A stretch of DNA of 64,000 nt from Antricoccus suffuscus. Its GTDB lineage: Bacteria; Actinomycetota; Actinomycetes; Mycobacteriales; Antricoccaceae. Positions 24,785 through 33,129 of this stretch are shown piece after piece. A model generated the notes under the pieces. That model saw only the letters and a program-made list of their open reading frames with translations, had not been told where the DNA came from and searched no databases. Position numbers and translations under genes: made by a program. The DNA lies in contig NZ_PVUE01000004.1 in NCBI RefSeq assembly GCF_003003235.1, positions 124,001-188,000 of the forward strand. Direction: 5' to 3'. Every line of letters starts with the position of its first letter. The first letter of the stretch is position 1.

Positions 24785-25159
24785 CCACCTCGGAATCCTG
24801 GTTACGACGGTCTGCGGATTGTCGAAAAGAAATATCTGAAACCCGTGTCACACTCGCCGGGGTTGAGCGTCTCTACAAGTGTAGGGACCGGCCAGACTGC
24901 GCAAGGCGCCGAGAAATCGGCCTATCGCGCGATGGCGATGGCGCAAGACCGGGGGATCTCAAGTCATCGCAATCGCGCCCGACGGCTCGGAACGGTCCCT
25001 ACGGTAAGGGGAGTCATCGGCGTCGCCCGCTCCGGCGGGCGACACCGACGGCCCAGGCCCGCCAATGGTCGAACCGTTCCTTGCGGCGCATCCGCTAACG
25101 TGAGGCAAATGCCTTAATCAGCGTGCGCCCGAGTGACGCATGCACCGAGGGAGTGTCGC
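24785..25159. other. 375-bp non-coding stretch between aqpZ and the crotonase
   Basis: No credible gene is visible. GTCGCCCGC (25022-25030) and GCGGGCGAC (25035-25043) form a perfect 9-bp stem with a 4-base loop. The part from about 24840 contains several short stem-forming words (CTCTACAAGTGTAGGGAC; GGTCCCTACGG) that could pair over distance. This looks like a structured leader, but I recognise no known RNA family. Confidence 0.4.
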
Positions 25160-25957
25160 ATGGCAGTCAGCGGATCCGGGTTCGAACAAATTCTCGTCGA
25201 CCAACACGATGCGGTCTTACAGATCACGCTCAACCGTCCTGAGCGAATGAATGCCTGGACGCGGCAGATGAGCGCCGAACTCACGAGCGCGATAGAAGCA
25301 GCGAACGCCGACGACAGTGTCGGGGCGATCGTAGTGACCGGCGCAGGACGGGGTTTCTGTGCCGGTGCGGATATCGGTGCGGTGTTTGCGGACAAGACAC
25401 CCGCCCCGTCCGATGCGAAAGCCACGAATCAGGTGAGTGACTGGGTCGCACTATGCCGCAGGTCCAAGCCGCTGATCGCCGCGGTGAATGGCGCCTCGGT
25501 CGGTGTGGGGCTGACGATGATCTTGCCGTTCGACCAGATTGTGGCCTCCGAGGACGCGAAGTTATCTGCCAGATTCGTCAAGATGGGCCTCGTGCCGGAG
25601 CTCGCCTCCTCACACTTCCTCATTTCCCGGTGCGGCTACGGCGCGGGATCGTGGTTGGCCCTCAGCGGTACGACGATCCTGGGAACCGAAGCAGGACGCA
25701 TCGGGCTCGTCGACCGGGTCGTCGCCGCGGACAAGGTACTCGAGTGCGCGATGTCGATGGCGACCGAGCTGGCGGCGAATCCGCCTACCCAGCTGAGGTT
25801 CATCAAGGAGCTGCTCACCGTCAACGCCGTCGAGTCCGATCTGTCGCTCGTCCAGCAGCGCGAGATGGAACGCCTCAGCGAGGCCTACGAAACGGCGGAG
25901 CACGCCGAGGCGATCAGCGCTTTCCAGGAGAAGCGCACTCCCGTCTTCCGGCCCTAG
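25160..25957 (+). CDS. Enoyl-CoA hydratase family protein (crotonase)
   Basis: A 265-residue crotonase-fold protein. Seen: ITLNRPERMNAWTRQM at the start, the oxyanion loop TGAGRGFCAGADIGAV (~62-77), and NGASVGVGLTMILPFDQIVASEDAKL (~112-137) with the second oxyanion-hole Gly. The catalytic-Glu segment reads RFVKMGLVPELASSHFL, with Glu in the PELASS position, as in typical enoyl-CoA hydratases. ATG 25160 is set by GAGGGAG 7 bases upstream; the GTG at 25133 lacks this. It is a single gene with its own long leader and terminator, so its regulation may lie in that leader. Confidence 0.88.
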   Translation: MAVSGSGFEQILVDQHDAVLQITLNRPERMNAWTRQMSAELTSAIEAANADDSVGAIVVTGAGRGFCAGADIGAVFADKTPAPSDAKATNQVSDWVALCRRSKPLIAAVNGASVGVGLTMILPFDQIVASEDAKLSARFVKMGLVPELASSHFLISRCGYGAGSWLALSGTTILGTEAGRIGLVDRVVAADKVLECAMSMATELAANPPTQLRFIKELLTVNAVESDLSLVQQREMERLSEAYETAEHAEAISAFQEKRTPVFRP

Positions 25958-26086
25958 CTCGCCAAACGCGATTTGCGTGGAAGTCTCACGTACGCCGGTG
26001 TACGTCGAACTTCCACACAAGTCGAAAGATGACCCACCGCGCCGCCGAACAATGCCCGCTGAACAAAGCCGACTGAACAAAGCCAA

Positions 26087-26113
26087 AGGGGGCGGTCCCC
26101 CGAACCGCCCCCT
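26087..26113 (+). terminator. GC-rich hairpin terminator after the crotonase
   Basis: AGGGGGCGGT and ACCGCCCCCT pair perfectly (10 bp) around a 7-base loop, about 130 bp after the stop. Just before it the words GAACAAAGCC-GACT-GAACAAAGCC form a short direct repeat. A less perfect stem (TGCGTGGAAGT...ACTTCCACACA) lies nearer the gene at about 25974-26014. Confidence 0.75.
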
Positions 26114-26440
26114 CATTGGCTTGCAGCCGCCGTACCTATTTCTTCATTTCTGAAGAGTCTGCAGCGTCTGCAGGCGGGGAGTGAGTGGCCAAGTCCCCCG
26201 ATCCGGCCGCTCGATGGCTCATCGCGTACTCACCGCTTGGAACGACGACCTCACTATTGCCCAGCCGAGCAGCGGCGTGCATCTGTCCAAGGAGAGGTAT
26301 TCGGGGTATATCTCTAGGCATACATCGGCCGGCATACAACGTGAATATCCATCGGCGCAGATGCGCCGCGGGGGCTGCCAACGCAAGATTGATGACACGA
26401 GGTCCAATCGGACGCGCGTGAGTTGAAGACGGGGGAGACC
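26114..26440. other. Intergenic region upstream of the unknown gene/two-component operon
   Basis: About 330 bp without a gene I can support. It must hold the promoter of the downstream operon; no clear -35/-10 pair was found. An 81-codon minus-strand frame exists but has no ribosome site or coding bias. Confidence 0.4.
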
Positions 26441-27103
26441 GTGACTACACCGAACGAGCCCAAACGACCCATCGAGCCCAAACGACCTAAAAAGGTGACC
26501 AAGTCCGGCGCCCTCAAGGACGGCGCTGCCAAGGACGGCGCTCCTAAGGTCCCGGCGCCGAAAACAGGTACGCCGAAAACGGACAAACCCGACAAGGTCG
26601 ACGACTCCTGCTACGCGATGCTGCTGACGAAGGACGAGGCGGGGCTGACCGGATTTCCCGCGACGCTTCTGCCCGGCAACCGGATCCTCGTTCGTGACCT
26701 ACCGTTCGAACGGCTCGACGGGATCTGTCCTGGCGAAGTCTCGGTGCTACCGCCGCCCGGCTCGGATCTGCCGGTACGACGCGCGCAGCCGACCGGCACA
26801 TTCGCACACCGAGCGACCGAGGACGCGCCGACCGTCACCGCGATCATTACGCTTGCGACGCCCGTCGCGGACGTACGGGTGCCCGATCACCTCACCACCG
26901 AAAAACACTTCGAGGACCTGATCAGCCGGTTCGACGGCGACCTGCATGCCGGCCTCGCGGCCGAAGGGATGCGGACCGCCCTCCTCACCGATGAGCGAGT
27001 GCTGACGAAGGCCCCGCGGAAGATCACCTGCACGCCACCGCAAGTCGTGGTCGGCATGAAGTACCGGTGGTCCTTGTGCAGCTGGCTCGGCATCTTTTGC
27101 TGA
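26441..27103 (+). CDS. Unknown protein upstream of the two-component system
   Basis: A 220-residue protein I do not recognise. Residues ~1-50 are lysine/proline/alanine-rich and internally repetitive (EPKRP steps, LKDGAAKDGAPK); the rest is globular, ending in a Cys/Trp-containing tail (SLCSWLGIFC). No signal peptide or membrane helix is seen. I use the GTG at 26441 because GGGGGAG lies 5 bases before it. It ends 25 bp before the histidine kinase gene, and GAGGTG precedes that kinase, so the three genes are likely one operon. A role in the signal input of the two-component system is a guess from position only. Confidence 0.6.
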   Translation: MTTPNEPKRPIEPKRPKKVTKSGALKDGAAKDGAPKVPAPKTGTPKTDKPDKVDDSCYAMLLTKDEAGLTGFPATLLPGNRILVRDLPFERLDGICPGEVSVLPPPGSDLPVRRAQPTGTFAHRATEDAPTVTAIITLATPVADVRVPDHLTTEKHFEDLISRFDGDLHAGLAAEGMRTALLTDERVLTKAPRKITCTPPQVVVGMKYRWSLCSWLGIFC

Positions 27104-27127
27104 CCATCGACCGACTGAGGTGCCGGG

Positions 27128-28411
27128 ATGACTGACGACGCAGACCGGGCGACGGGTGCGACGATCCCGCTGCGCACCGACCCCGCGGACACGACCCGCC
27201 GACTGCTACAGAGCAAGAATCCCCGCGTCGACCGGATCCGCGAGACGCTACTGCTGGCGGCTGCGGTTGTGCTCGACGTGTTCCTCTTCTCCGACGTCGT
27301 TGCGCCCGACCCGCGGGCCGGCGGCCCGCAGACCGCATGGGGCATAGTCCTGGCCTGCGGTGTGCTGATGTTCGGGGTACTTCTGCTGCGGGTGCGAGCC
27401 CGGATTCCGGTCTTCCTCGTGGTCTGCGCGCTGTCGGTGGCGATTACCCTGAGTACGACGTACCGGCCGGTCGTCCCGGTGTGCATCGTGCTTGCCGGAG
27501 TCATCGCGTTCCTGCCGTTGCGCGCCGGCGTCTTTGCCGCCGTAGTCGCGATCGTTCCGGCCATGTCGTGGGTGTACTCCGAGGCACGCACGCACGACTT
27601 CGACTGGGGCGCCGGCGTCTACGTCGGAATCCTGATCGGCTATCTCGCGATCCTGCTTGTCGGTGCCGGCATCGGTTGGTGGCGCAAGACGGCGGATCGC
27701 AACTATGAGCTTCGCCGGGCCGAAGCCGCGCGCGCCGCCGTGATGAGCGTGCGCAGCGAGGTGGCGCGCGAGCTTCACGACATCGTCGCCCACGCCGTCA
27801 CACTTATGGTGCTGCAGGCGTCCGGCGCACGCGCGGTGATGACACACGATCAACAGCGCGCTCTGGATGCCCTCGACGTGGTGGAGAAGACCGGCACGCA
27901 GGCAATGGCGGAGCTACGCCGGCTTCTGTCGGTCCTGCGGACCTCCGATGTCGACGAGCACCCGATCCACGAGTTGGTCTTGCCTCCCGGTCTCGACGAG
28001 ATGCCGGCACTGCTGGAGTCGATCCGCGCCACCGGAGTCGAGGTCATCCTGCACGCCGAAGGATCTCCGCGGCCACTCGCTCGAAGTGTGGATGCCGCGG
28101 CGTACCGGATAGTGAGCGAATCGCTGACCAACGTCACCAAACATTCAGGGGCCGGCGCGACGGTCAACGTGCATTTCAAGTGGACCGCGGCGCAGCTCGA
28201 TATCAAGATCTGGGACAACGGGCTCGGGCGTGGTGCGGACGAGCGGCTATCGACCGGCAACGGGCTGCTCGGCCTCACCGAGCGCATCGTGCTCGCCGGC
28301 GGTGCGTTTGAGGCGAAACCGCGTGACGCCGGTGGTTATGAGGTCCACGCGACGTTGCCCATTCCATCCACCACACCAGCGGTCGCGGTGACTGGAGGTG
28401 CGACGCTATGA
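27128..28411 (+). CDS. Sensor histidine kinase (HisKA_3/NarL type)
   Basis: A 427-residue sensor with about five membrane helices in residues ~38-180, almost no extracytoplasmic loops, then a HisKA_3 dimerisation domain with the phospho-acceptor His in ELHDIVAHAVTLM at ~216. The HATPase domain follows: N-box SLTNVTKHS, G1 box DNGLGRG and G2 box TGNGLLGL. The layout is that of the DesK/LiaS-like kinases that sense membrane state or cell-envelope stress through their membrane helices. The stop overlaps the response regulator start (ATGA). Confidence 0.92.
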   Translation: MTDDADRATGATIPLRTDPADTTRRLLQSKNPRVDRIRETLLLAAAVVLDVFLFSDVVAPDPRAGGPQTAWGIVLACGVLMFGVLLLRVRARIPVFLVVCALSVAITLSTTYRPVVPVCIVLAGVIAFLPLRAGVFAAVVAIVPAMSWVYSEARTHDFDWGAGVYVGILIGYLAILLVGAGIGWWRKTADRNYELRRAEAARAAVMSVRSEVARELHDIVAHAVTLMVLQASGARAVMTHDQQRALDALDVVEKTGTQAMAELRRLLSVLRTSDVDEHPIHELVLPPGLDEMPALLESIRATGVEVILHAEGSPRPLARSVDAAAYRIVSESLTNVTKHSGAGATVNVHFKWTAAQLDIKIWDNGLGRGADERLSTGNGLLGLTERIVLAGGAFEAKPRDAGGYEVHATLPIPSTTPAVAVTGGATL

Positions 28412-29097
28412 CGATCCGAGTGGTGCTCGCCGATGACGAGGCGTTGGTGCTCGGCGGGCTGTCGATGTTGCTGTCGGTCGCGTCGGATATTGAGGTGCTC
28501 GCTCAGGTCAACGACGGCCGGGCCGCGGTCGAGGCGGTGACCGAGCTTCGACCGGACGTCGCGATCCTCGACGTCCGGATGCCGAATATGGATGGCGTCG
28601 AGGCGACCCGGCGAATCACCGCTGGCGGTATTGAGGTCGCGGCCGATCGCCGGGAGGTGTCGGTACTGGTGCTCAGCACGTTCAACCTCGACAAGGCAGT
28701 GTTTGCGGCGCTGCGGGCTGGCGCCTCTGGTTTTCTGCTCAAGGACGCCGCCCCGCAGGATCTGGTCCCGGCCACCCGAGCTGTCGCCGCCGGTGAGGCA
28801 TGGCTGGACCCGGCGGTTGCCCGCACCTTGATCTCGGAGTTCACGGCTCGTCCGGACAACGCGCTACCGCCGGCCGAAGATCTTGCCCTCCTGACGCCGC
28901 GCGAACGCGAGGTGCTGATACTCATGGCCGAAGGTCTCAACAACGCCGAGATCGCGGCGCACCTGGTGCTCGGTGAGGGCACCGTCAAGACGCACGTGAG
29001 CCGAATCCTGATGAAACTCGGCCTGCGCGACCGGACCCAGGCCGTCGTCATGGCGTTTCGCAGCCACCTGGTGACCCCGGGCCCGCCACCTCGCTGA
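28408..29097 (+). CDS. LuxR/NarL-family response regulator
   Basis: A 229-residue regulator. The receiver domain (~3-125) has the acidic pair DDE near the start, the phospho-acceptor Asp in VAILDVRMPNMDG at ~55, Ser/Thr in the VLVLSTF strand and Lys in FLLKDAAP. A LuxR-type DNA-binding domain fills ~155-220 (LTPREREVLILMAEGLNNAEIA, then GTVKTHVSRILMKLGLRDR). The receiver carries a small insert around residues 70-80 (AGGIEVAADRREV). Coupled to the kinase by a 4-base overlap. Targets unknown. Confidence 0.93.
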   Translation: MTIRVVLADDEALVLGGLSMLLSVASDIEVLAQVNDGRAAVEAVTELRPDVAILDVRMPNMDGVEATRRITAGGIEVAADRREVSVLVLSTFNLDKAVFAALRAGASGFLLKDAAPQDLVPATRAVAAGEAWLDPAVARTLISEFTARPDNALPPAEDLALLTPREREVLILMAEGLNNAEIAAHLVLGEGTVKTHVSRILMKLGLRDRTQAVVMAFRSHLVTPGPPPR

Positions 29098-29129
29098 CCC
29101 TGATCGCGCGGCTGACCGGCCGGTTGTGT

Positions 29130-29504
29130 TCAGCTGGCAGGCCGTGAGAAAAGGTTGACGAGGTTGCCGTCCGGGTCGCGGAATAACGTCGACCGGTTTC
29201 CCCACGGCATCGTGGCCGGCGCGAGCACGACCTCGTCGAGGGCGTCGCGCAGTCGCGTGAACTCGGCGTCGACGTCGTCAACGAGGAACTCGATGATGAC
29301 CGAGTTGTTGTTAGCTGGTGTCGGGGCGTGTTCCCCAAGCATCGCCATCGTCGCGGTACTTCCGATCGCGAGGATGCCAGTCGCGGTTCGGAGTTCAGCG
29401 AACACTGGGGCCGGTCGTGCCGCCGTCGTGCCCGTGACCGCCTCGTAGAAGTGGGCAAGCCGGTCGACGTGGTTGGTGATAATCCGAATCGATGCGAATT
29501 CCAT
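29130..29504 (-). CDS. VOC-superfamily (glyoxalase/bleomycin-resistance fold) protein
   Basis: A 124-residue protein with the paired beta-alpha-beta-beta-beta modules of vicinal-oxygen-chelate enzymes: RIITNHVDRLAHFYEAVTG in the first half and WGNRSTLFRDPDGNLVNLFSRP at the end, where RDPDGNLVNLF is a hallmark. Likely metal ligands are the His at the start and Glu in IIEFLVDDVDAEF. The ATG at 29504 follows GGAAGGGAA. It lies 85 bp downstream of a WYL regulator on the same strand. The substrate is unknown: dioxygenase, glyoxalase or antibiotic-binding roles are all possible. Confidence 0.85.
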   Translation of the reverse strand: MEFASIRIITNHVDRLAHFYEAVTGTTAARPAPVFAELRTATGILAIGSTATMAMLGEHAPTPANNNSVIIEFLVDDVDAEFTRLRDALDEVVLAPATMPWGNRSTLFRDPDGNLVNLFSRPAS

Positions 29505-29589
29505 GATGTTCCCTTCCGCCGGGCCCGTTGCCGCGACACGCTGACGGTAGGGTGCCTCGGCGACACCGTCCTGTCGGTGTTTATCGGCT

Positions 29590-30288
29590 TTATCTGCCCG
29601 CGCCGACGGTGCGCAGCTCCCCGTAAACGATGTCGAGGTCCTCCGCGCGAAAGTCGCGCCGCGGCGATCTTTCGCCGGTGGGTTCCGCTGTGATAATTCG
29701 GTCGCCGCGGAATGCGCGGATTCCGTTCCGGAGCCGGCACCAGGCAATCAGGTACCAGCCGCGGCCCTTCCCGACGAAGCCAAGGGGCTCGACCTCACGG
29801 ACGGTCTCGGTACCGCTTCGGTCTTGATAGAGAATCTGGAGCACGTGTCCGGTGCGCAGCGCTTGTGGTAAGTCGGCGGGTACTTCTGCTGCAGGACCGT
29901 CATCGAGCAAGTGGATGCGTGTCGCTAGGTCCGCGGTCTCGCTCAGGCTGCGGTCATCCATCACGGCAACCACTTTGCGAAGTGCTGAGGTCGCTGCGTC
30001 ACGGAAGGGGCTCGTGGCCAGCATCCCGAGAGAGATCGTCACCGCGAGCGCTTCGTCGACCGTGAAGCCAAGAGGCGCGAGCGTGTGCGACGGATCGAGG
30101 CAGTAGCCGCCGGTACGGCCGGGTTCTGCCCAGATCGGCACTCCGGCCTGTTGCAGGGCCGATAGGTCCCGTTCTACGGTCCGAGTGCTGACCTCGAATC
30201 GATCTGCGAGCCACCGGGCGCTCCTCGGTCGTGGCGCCACCGCCCGCAACTCCTCCACGAGTGCGTACAGGCGATCGGTGCGATTCAC
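29590..30288 (-). CDS. HTH plus WYL-domain transcriptional regulator
   Basis: A 232-residue YafY/DeoR-type regulator. The N-terminal winged helix-turn-helix (~5-60) reads SARWLADRFEVSTRTVERDLSALQQAGVPI; the WYL domain (~130-215) contains RGWYLIAWCRLRNGIRAFRGDRI. WYL proteins sense nucleic-acid-type ligands or metabolites and often control stress genes. It starts at a GTG. The VOC gene lies downstream on the same strand and may be its target. The C-terminus is shorter than in WYL proteins that have a full WCX extension. Confidence 0.88.
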   Translation of the reverse strand: MNRTDRLYALVEELRAVAPRPRSARWLADRFEVSTRTVERDLSALQQAGVPIWAEPGRTGGYCLDPSHTLAPLGFTVDEALAVTISLGMLATSPFRDAATSALRKVVAVMDDRSLSETADLATRIHLLDDGPAAEVPADLPQALRTGHVLQILYQDRSGTETVREVEPLGFVGKGRGWYLIAWCRLRNGIRAFRGDRIITAEPTGERSPRRDFRAEDLDIVYGELRTVGAGR

Positions 30289-30396
30289 GCGTCTACCCTA
30301 GTTGTCGAAACGGGGACCGTTCGATACCCCGGACATAGCCGGTCGACTTGCCGTTGGCTTCGGCTGCTGGGTCGCGTGACCGCGCTGAGGGCTTCG

Positions 30397-30909
30397 TTAG
30401 AAGAGCGCCTCGGCCTGCGCGGGTAGCGCGCCCTCGAGGTTGAGCAGGTGCTGTTTGCGTTCCAGGCCGCCGGCGTACCCGGTCAGCTTTCCGTCGGCCC
30501 CGACAACCCGGTGGCACGGTACGACGATCGACAGCGGGTTCGAACCGACCGCCTTGCCGACCATCCGCGCCAGCGACTTGTCGCCGAGTTGCGCGGCGAT
30601 CGCGCCGTACGTCGTGGTCTCCCCGGATGGAATCTCGTGCAGGATGGCCCAGACCCGTTGCTGAAACTCGTCGCCTTCAGCGGCCGTTTTGATGGTGAAG
30701 TCGGAGCGCTCACCGGCGAGGTACTCCCGCAACTGAGCGGCAGCCACAGACAGGACAGGGTCATTATCGGCGGCCACTTCAGCACCGCGGGAGGCGCGGG
30801 CGGCGCCGACCCAGTGGTGCGGAAAGTAGATCCCGATCAGTGCGTCGTCTGCGGCGACCAAGGTGAGGTCGCCGATGGCCGTGGTGATCGTTGCGTGACG
30901 GTCGAACAT
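30397..30909 (-). CDS. ogt: Methylated-DNA--protein-cysteine S-methyltransferase
   Basis: A 170-residue DNA repair protein that takes methyl groups from O6-methylguanine onto a cysteine. The active-site motif is VVPCHRVVG at ~127-135; the helix-turn-helix arm is GETTTYGAIAAQLGDKSLARMVGKAVGSNP. ATG 30909 was chosen because GAGG stands 8 bases upstream. The N-terminal domain lacks the zinc-binding and AraC domains of Ada, so it is the Ogt type. It is a single gene, 108 bp downstream of the 5' side of the WYL gene's promoter region. Confidence 0.92.
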   Translation of the reverse strand: MFDRHATITTAIGDLTLVAADDALIGIYFPHHWVGAARASRGAEVAADNDPVLSVAAAQLREYLAGERSDFTIKTAAEGDEFQQRVWAILHEIPSGETTTYGAIAAQLGDKSLARMVGKAVGSNPLSIVVPCHRVVGADGKLTGYAGGLERKQHLLNLEGALPAQAEALF

Positions 30910-31153
30910 GATCATCCTCAATTCGTCGTACTGATACTTCCACGATGTAGACGTGCCGGGCGAGCCAAACGTGAGCCCGCTCAACGTCTACCGATGTCCA
31001 CGTATCTGCCTCGCGACGACAACTAACCACGGCCCGTCCCGAGCCGGAGGTACGGCTGGTTGTGTGTCCCCTGCACTCGCCGTCCGACTGCGCAGCGCGG
31101 GCATTTGACCCCCGGACCGGGCACAACACCTATTTCGCGGTTACCTTCAACAT

Positions 31154-31744
31154 ATGACTGACAGGATGCACGGGGTCATCATCGAGGAGTCCAGCATTCA
31201 TACGCCGCGACTGACGCTGCGACCATGGACGCTGCAGGACGCGCCCGCCGCGCTTGCAATCTACGGCACCCCTGACGTGTCTCGATGGCTCGCGCCGGCG
31301 ATGCAGCAGGTGCCAGACATCCCCGCGATGGAAGAGATCCTTGAGCGTTGGATCTCCGAGTGCGATGGACGCGATCTGCCCGAAGGTCGATGGGCGATCG
31401 AGTTACGCGAAACCGGAGAACTTGTTGGCGGCATCGCCCTGCTGCCGATGCCGCCGTACCACGGTGATCTCGAAATTGCCTGGCAGCTGGCCCCGCGCGC
31501 CTGGGGTAAGGGTCTGGCTGCCGAGGCCGGTCATGCGGTGGCACATCAGGCTTTCGAGTCCGGCGCGCTCATCGACGAATTGTTTGCGGTTGTGCGGCCA
31601 CGAAACGTTCGGGGCGCTGCCACCGCTAAGAGTGTGGGGATGGAGTGGGTCGGAGAGACCGATAAGTACTACGACCTGCAGCTCCAGGTCTACCGCCTGC
31701 GCAAGGCCGATCTCGACGTACCAACTGAGCCGCGTCGCTCGTAG
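31154..31744 (+). CDS. GNAT-family N-acetyltransferase (RimJ-like)
   Basis: A 196-residue acetyltransferase of the Acetyltransf_3/RimJ-RimL type. Seen: TPRLTLRPWTLQDAPAALAI near the start, GDLEIAWQLAPRAWGKGLAAEAGHAV with the acetyl-CoA-binding RxxGKG-like loop (AWGKGLA) at ~118-124, and NVRGAATAKSVGMEWVG. The substrate may be a protein N-terminus or a small amine; it cannot be told. It is a single gene between ogt and the LCP gene. Confidence 0.88.
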   Translation: MTDRMHGVIIEESSIHTPRLTLRPWTLQDAPAALAIYGTPDVSRWLAPAMQQVPDIPAMEEILERWISECDGRDLPEGRWAIELRETGELVGGIALLPMPPYHGDLEIAWQLAPRAWGKGLAAEAGHAVAHQAFESGALIDELFAVVRPRNVRGAATAKSVGMEWVGETDKYYDLQLQVYRLRKADLDVPTEPRRS

Positions 31745-31836
31745 CGCGCACGCCGCAGGCCTCTCGCGAGGAAAGCTCGCGGCAAATCACGGTCGCATCA
31801 CGCTGGACGGGCGCCGGAGTACGTATCCTCGTACGA

Positions 31837-33072
31837 ATGACTGACCCTTACGGTGACCGCGAGCTTCCTGCGTACCTCGATCCACGGGGTCGCGGGAACG
31901 CCTCCAAACGCCGTCGCGGCGATCAGGCGCCGGCAGGTGAACGACATAGTCCTGGGCCGAATGACACCCGCGTCATGGGTACGCCGCAACGCCCCCTCGC
32001 GCCGCCGACGTCGTATGGGCAGGACTACTACCCGGGCCAGCGGCGAACGTACCCGCCTCAGCAGCCACCCCGTCAACCGCCGCCTGGCGGTGGCTATCCG
32101 CCGCCGCCGAGCGGGCGCCCGAAGAAACGACACAAGGGGCTCAAGATCTTCGGGTCGATCGTGCTCGTGCTGGTGTTGGTCATCGTCGGCTTCGGCGCCT
32201 ACCTGGACTTTTCCTTGAAGCGGTCCGACGTACTGGCCGACTACTCCGGTCGTCCCGCCGCGACGAAGGGCACCAACTGGTTGCTGGTCGGCTCGGACGG
32301 CCGGGCGGGACTCACCGCCGAGCAGAAGAAGAAGCTCGCCACCGGCGATGCTGCGGGCAAACGTACCGACACGATCATGGTGCTTCACGTGCCCGACTCG
32401 GGTGTCGCACCGACACTGGTGAGCCTGCCGCGCGACACGCTCGTCGACCTCCCCGGGCACGGGAAGCAGAAACTCAACGCGGCGTTCAATTTCGGTGGCG
32501 GCAAGTTGCTCGCGCAAACAGTCCAGAAGATCACGAACCTCAGGATCGATCACTACGCGGAGGTCGGGTTCGGCGGATTCGCGTCGGTTGTCGACGCGGT
32601 CGGCGGCGTGGACATCTGCGTCGATAAGCCGATCAACGATCCGAAGGCCGGTCTCAACTTGCAAGCCGGTTGTCAGACGCTCGACGGCGCGCAGGCGCTC
32701 GGCTACGTCCGGACTCGTGCGACGCCGATGGCCGACCTCGACCGGGTCAAGCACCAGCGCAAGTTCCTGGCCGCGCTGCTGAGCAAGGCATCCGGCATCG
32801 GCACGCTGATCAACCCCTTCAAGTCGGTGCCGATGGCGCTGTCCGCGGTCGACTCGCTCGAGGTCGACAGCGGCACACACCTGTGGAACCTCGCCAGCAT
32901 GGGCCTGGCGATGGGCGACAGCAAACTGGTTACGTCGACCGTGCCTATCGGGAGTACGCCGACCCTCAGCGGCGTCGGATCGGTCGTGAAATGGGACGAA
33001 CAGGGCGCGAAGGCCTTCTTCGGCGCGCTCGCCAACGACGAAGCCGTGCCCACCAACCTCCTCTCCAAGTAA
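31837..33072 (+). CDS. LytR-CpsA-Psr (LCP) family cell-wall ligase
   Basis: A 411-residue LCP protein that attaches polymers such as arabinogalactan or teichoic-type glycans to peptidoglycan. It has a long Pro/Arg-rich cytoplasmic N-terminus (~1-102), one membrane helix (~105-127, IFGSIVLVLVLVIVGFGAYL), then the LCP domain (~145-390). Its signature residues are visible: NWLLVGSDGRAGL, RTDTIMVLHV (Arg and Asp), SLPRDTLVDLP, KLNAAFNFGG and ALGYVRTRATPMADLDRVKHQR. Array C of the tandem repeat begins 6 bases after its stop codon. Confidence 0.92.
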   Translation: MTDPYGDRELPAYLDPRGRGNASKRRRGDQAPAGERHSPGPNDTRVMGTPQRPLAPPTSYGQDYYPGQRRTYPPQQPPRQPPPGGGYPPPPSGRPKKRHKGLKIFGSIVLVLVLVIVGFGAYLDFSLKRSDVLADYSGRPAATKGTNWLLVGSDGRAGLTAEQKKKLATGDAAGKRTDTIMVLHVPDSGVAPTLVSLPRDTLVDLPGHGKQKLNAAFNFGGGKLLAQTVQKITNLRIDHYAEVGFGGFASVVDAVGGVDICVDKPINDPKAGLNLQAGCQTLDGAQALGYVRTRATPMADLDRVKHQRKFLAALLSKASGIGTLINPFKSVPMALSAVDSLEVDSGTHLWNLASMGLAMGDSKLVTSTVPIGSTPTLSGVGSVVKWDEQGAKAFFGALANDEAVPTNLLSK

Positions 33073-33077
33073 CCCGC

Positions 33078-33129
33078 GATCCGTCACGTATGTCCGACGA
33101 TCCGTCACGAATGTCGGACCATCCGTCAC
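33078..33129 (+). repeat. TCCGTCAC tandem array C (3 copies, 21-bp period)
   Basis: Cores at 33078, 33099 and 33120 are spaced exactly 21 bp, with fillers GTATGTCCGAC and GAATGTCGGAC. The array starts 6 bases after the LCP stop. The last core contains, on the other strand, the TGA stop codon of the convergent lipase-maturation-factor-like gene (33126-33128). Confidence 0.9.

Noticed and set aside
26136-26381. 81-residue minus-strand protein
   Set aside because: No ribosome site, weak codon bias and no coupling to a neighbour.
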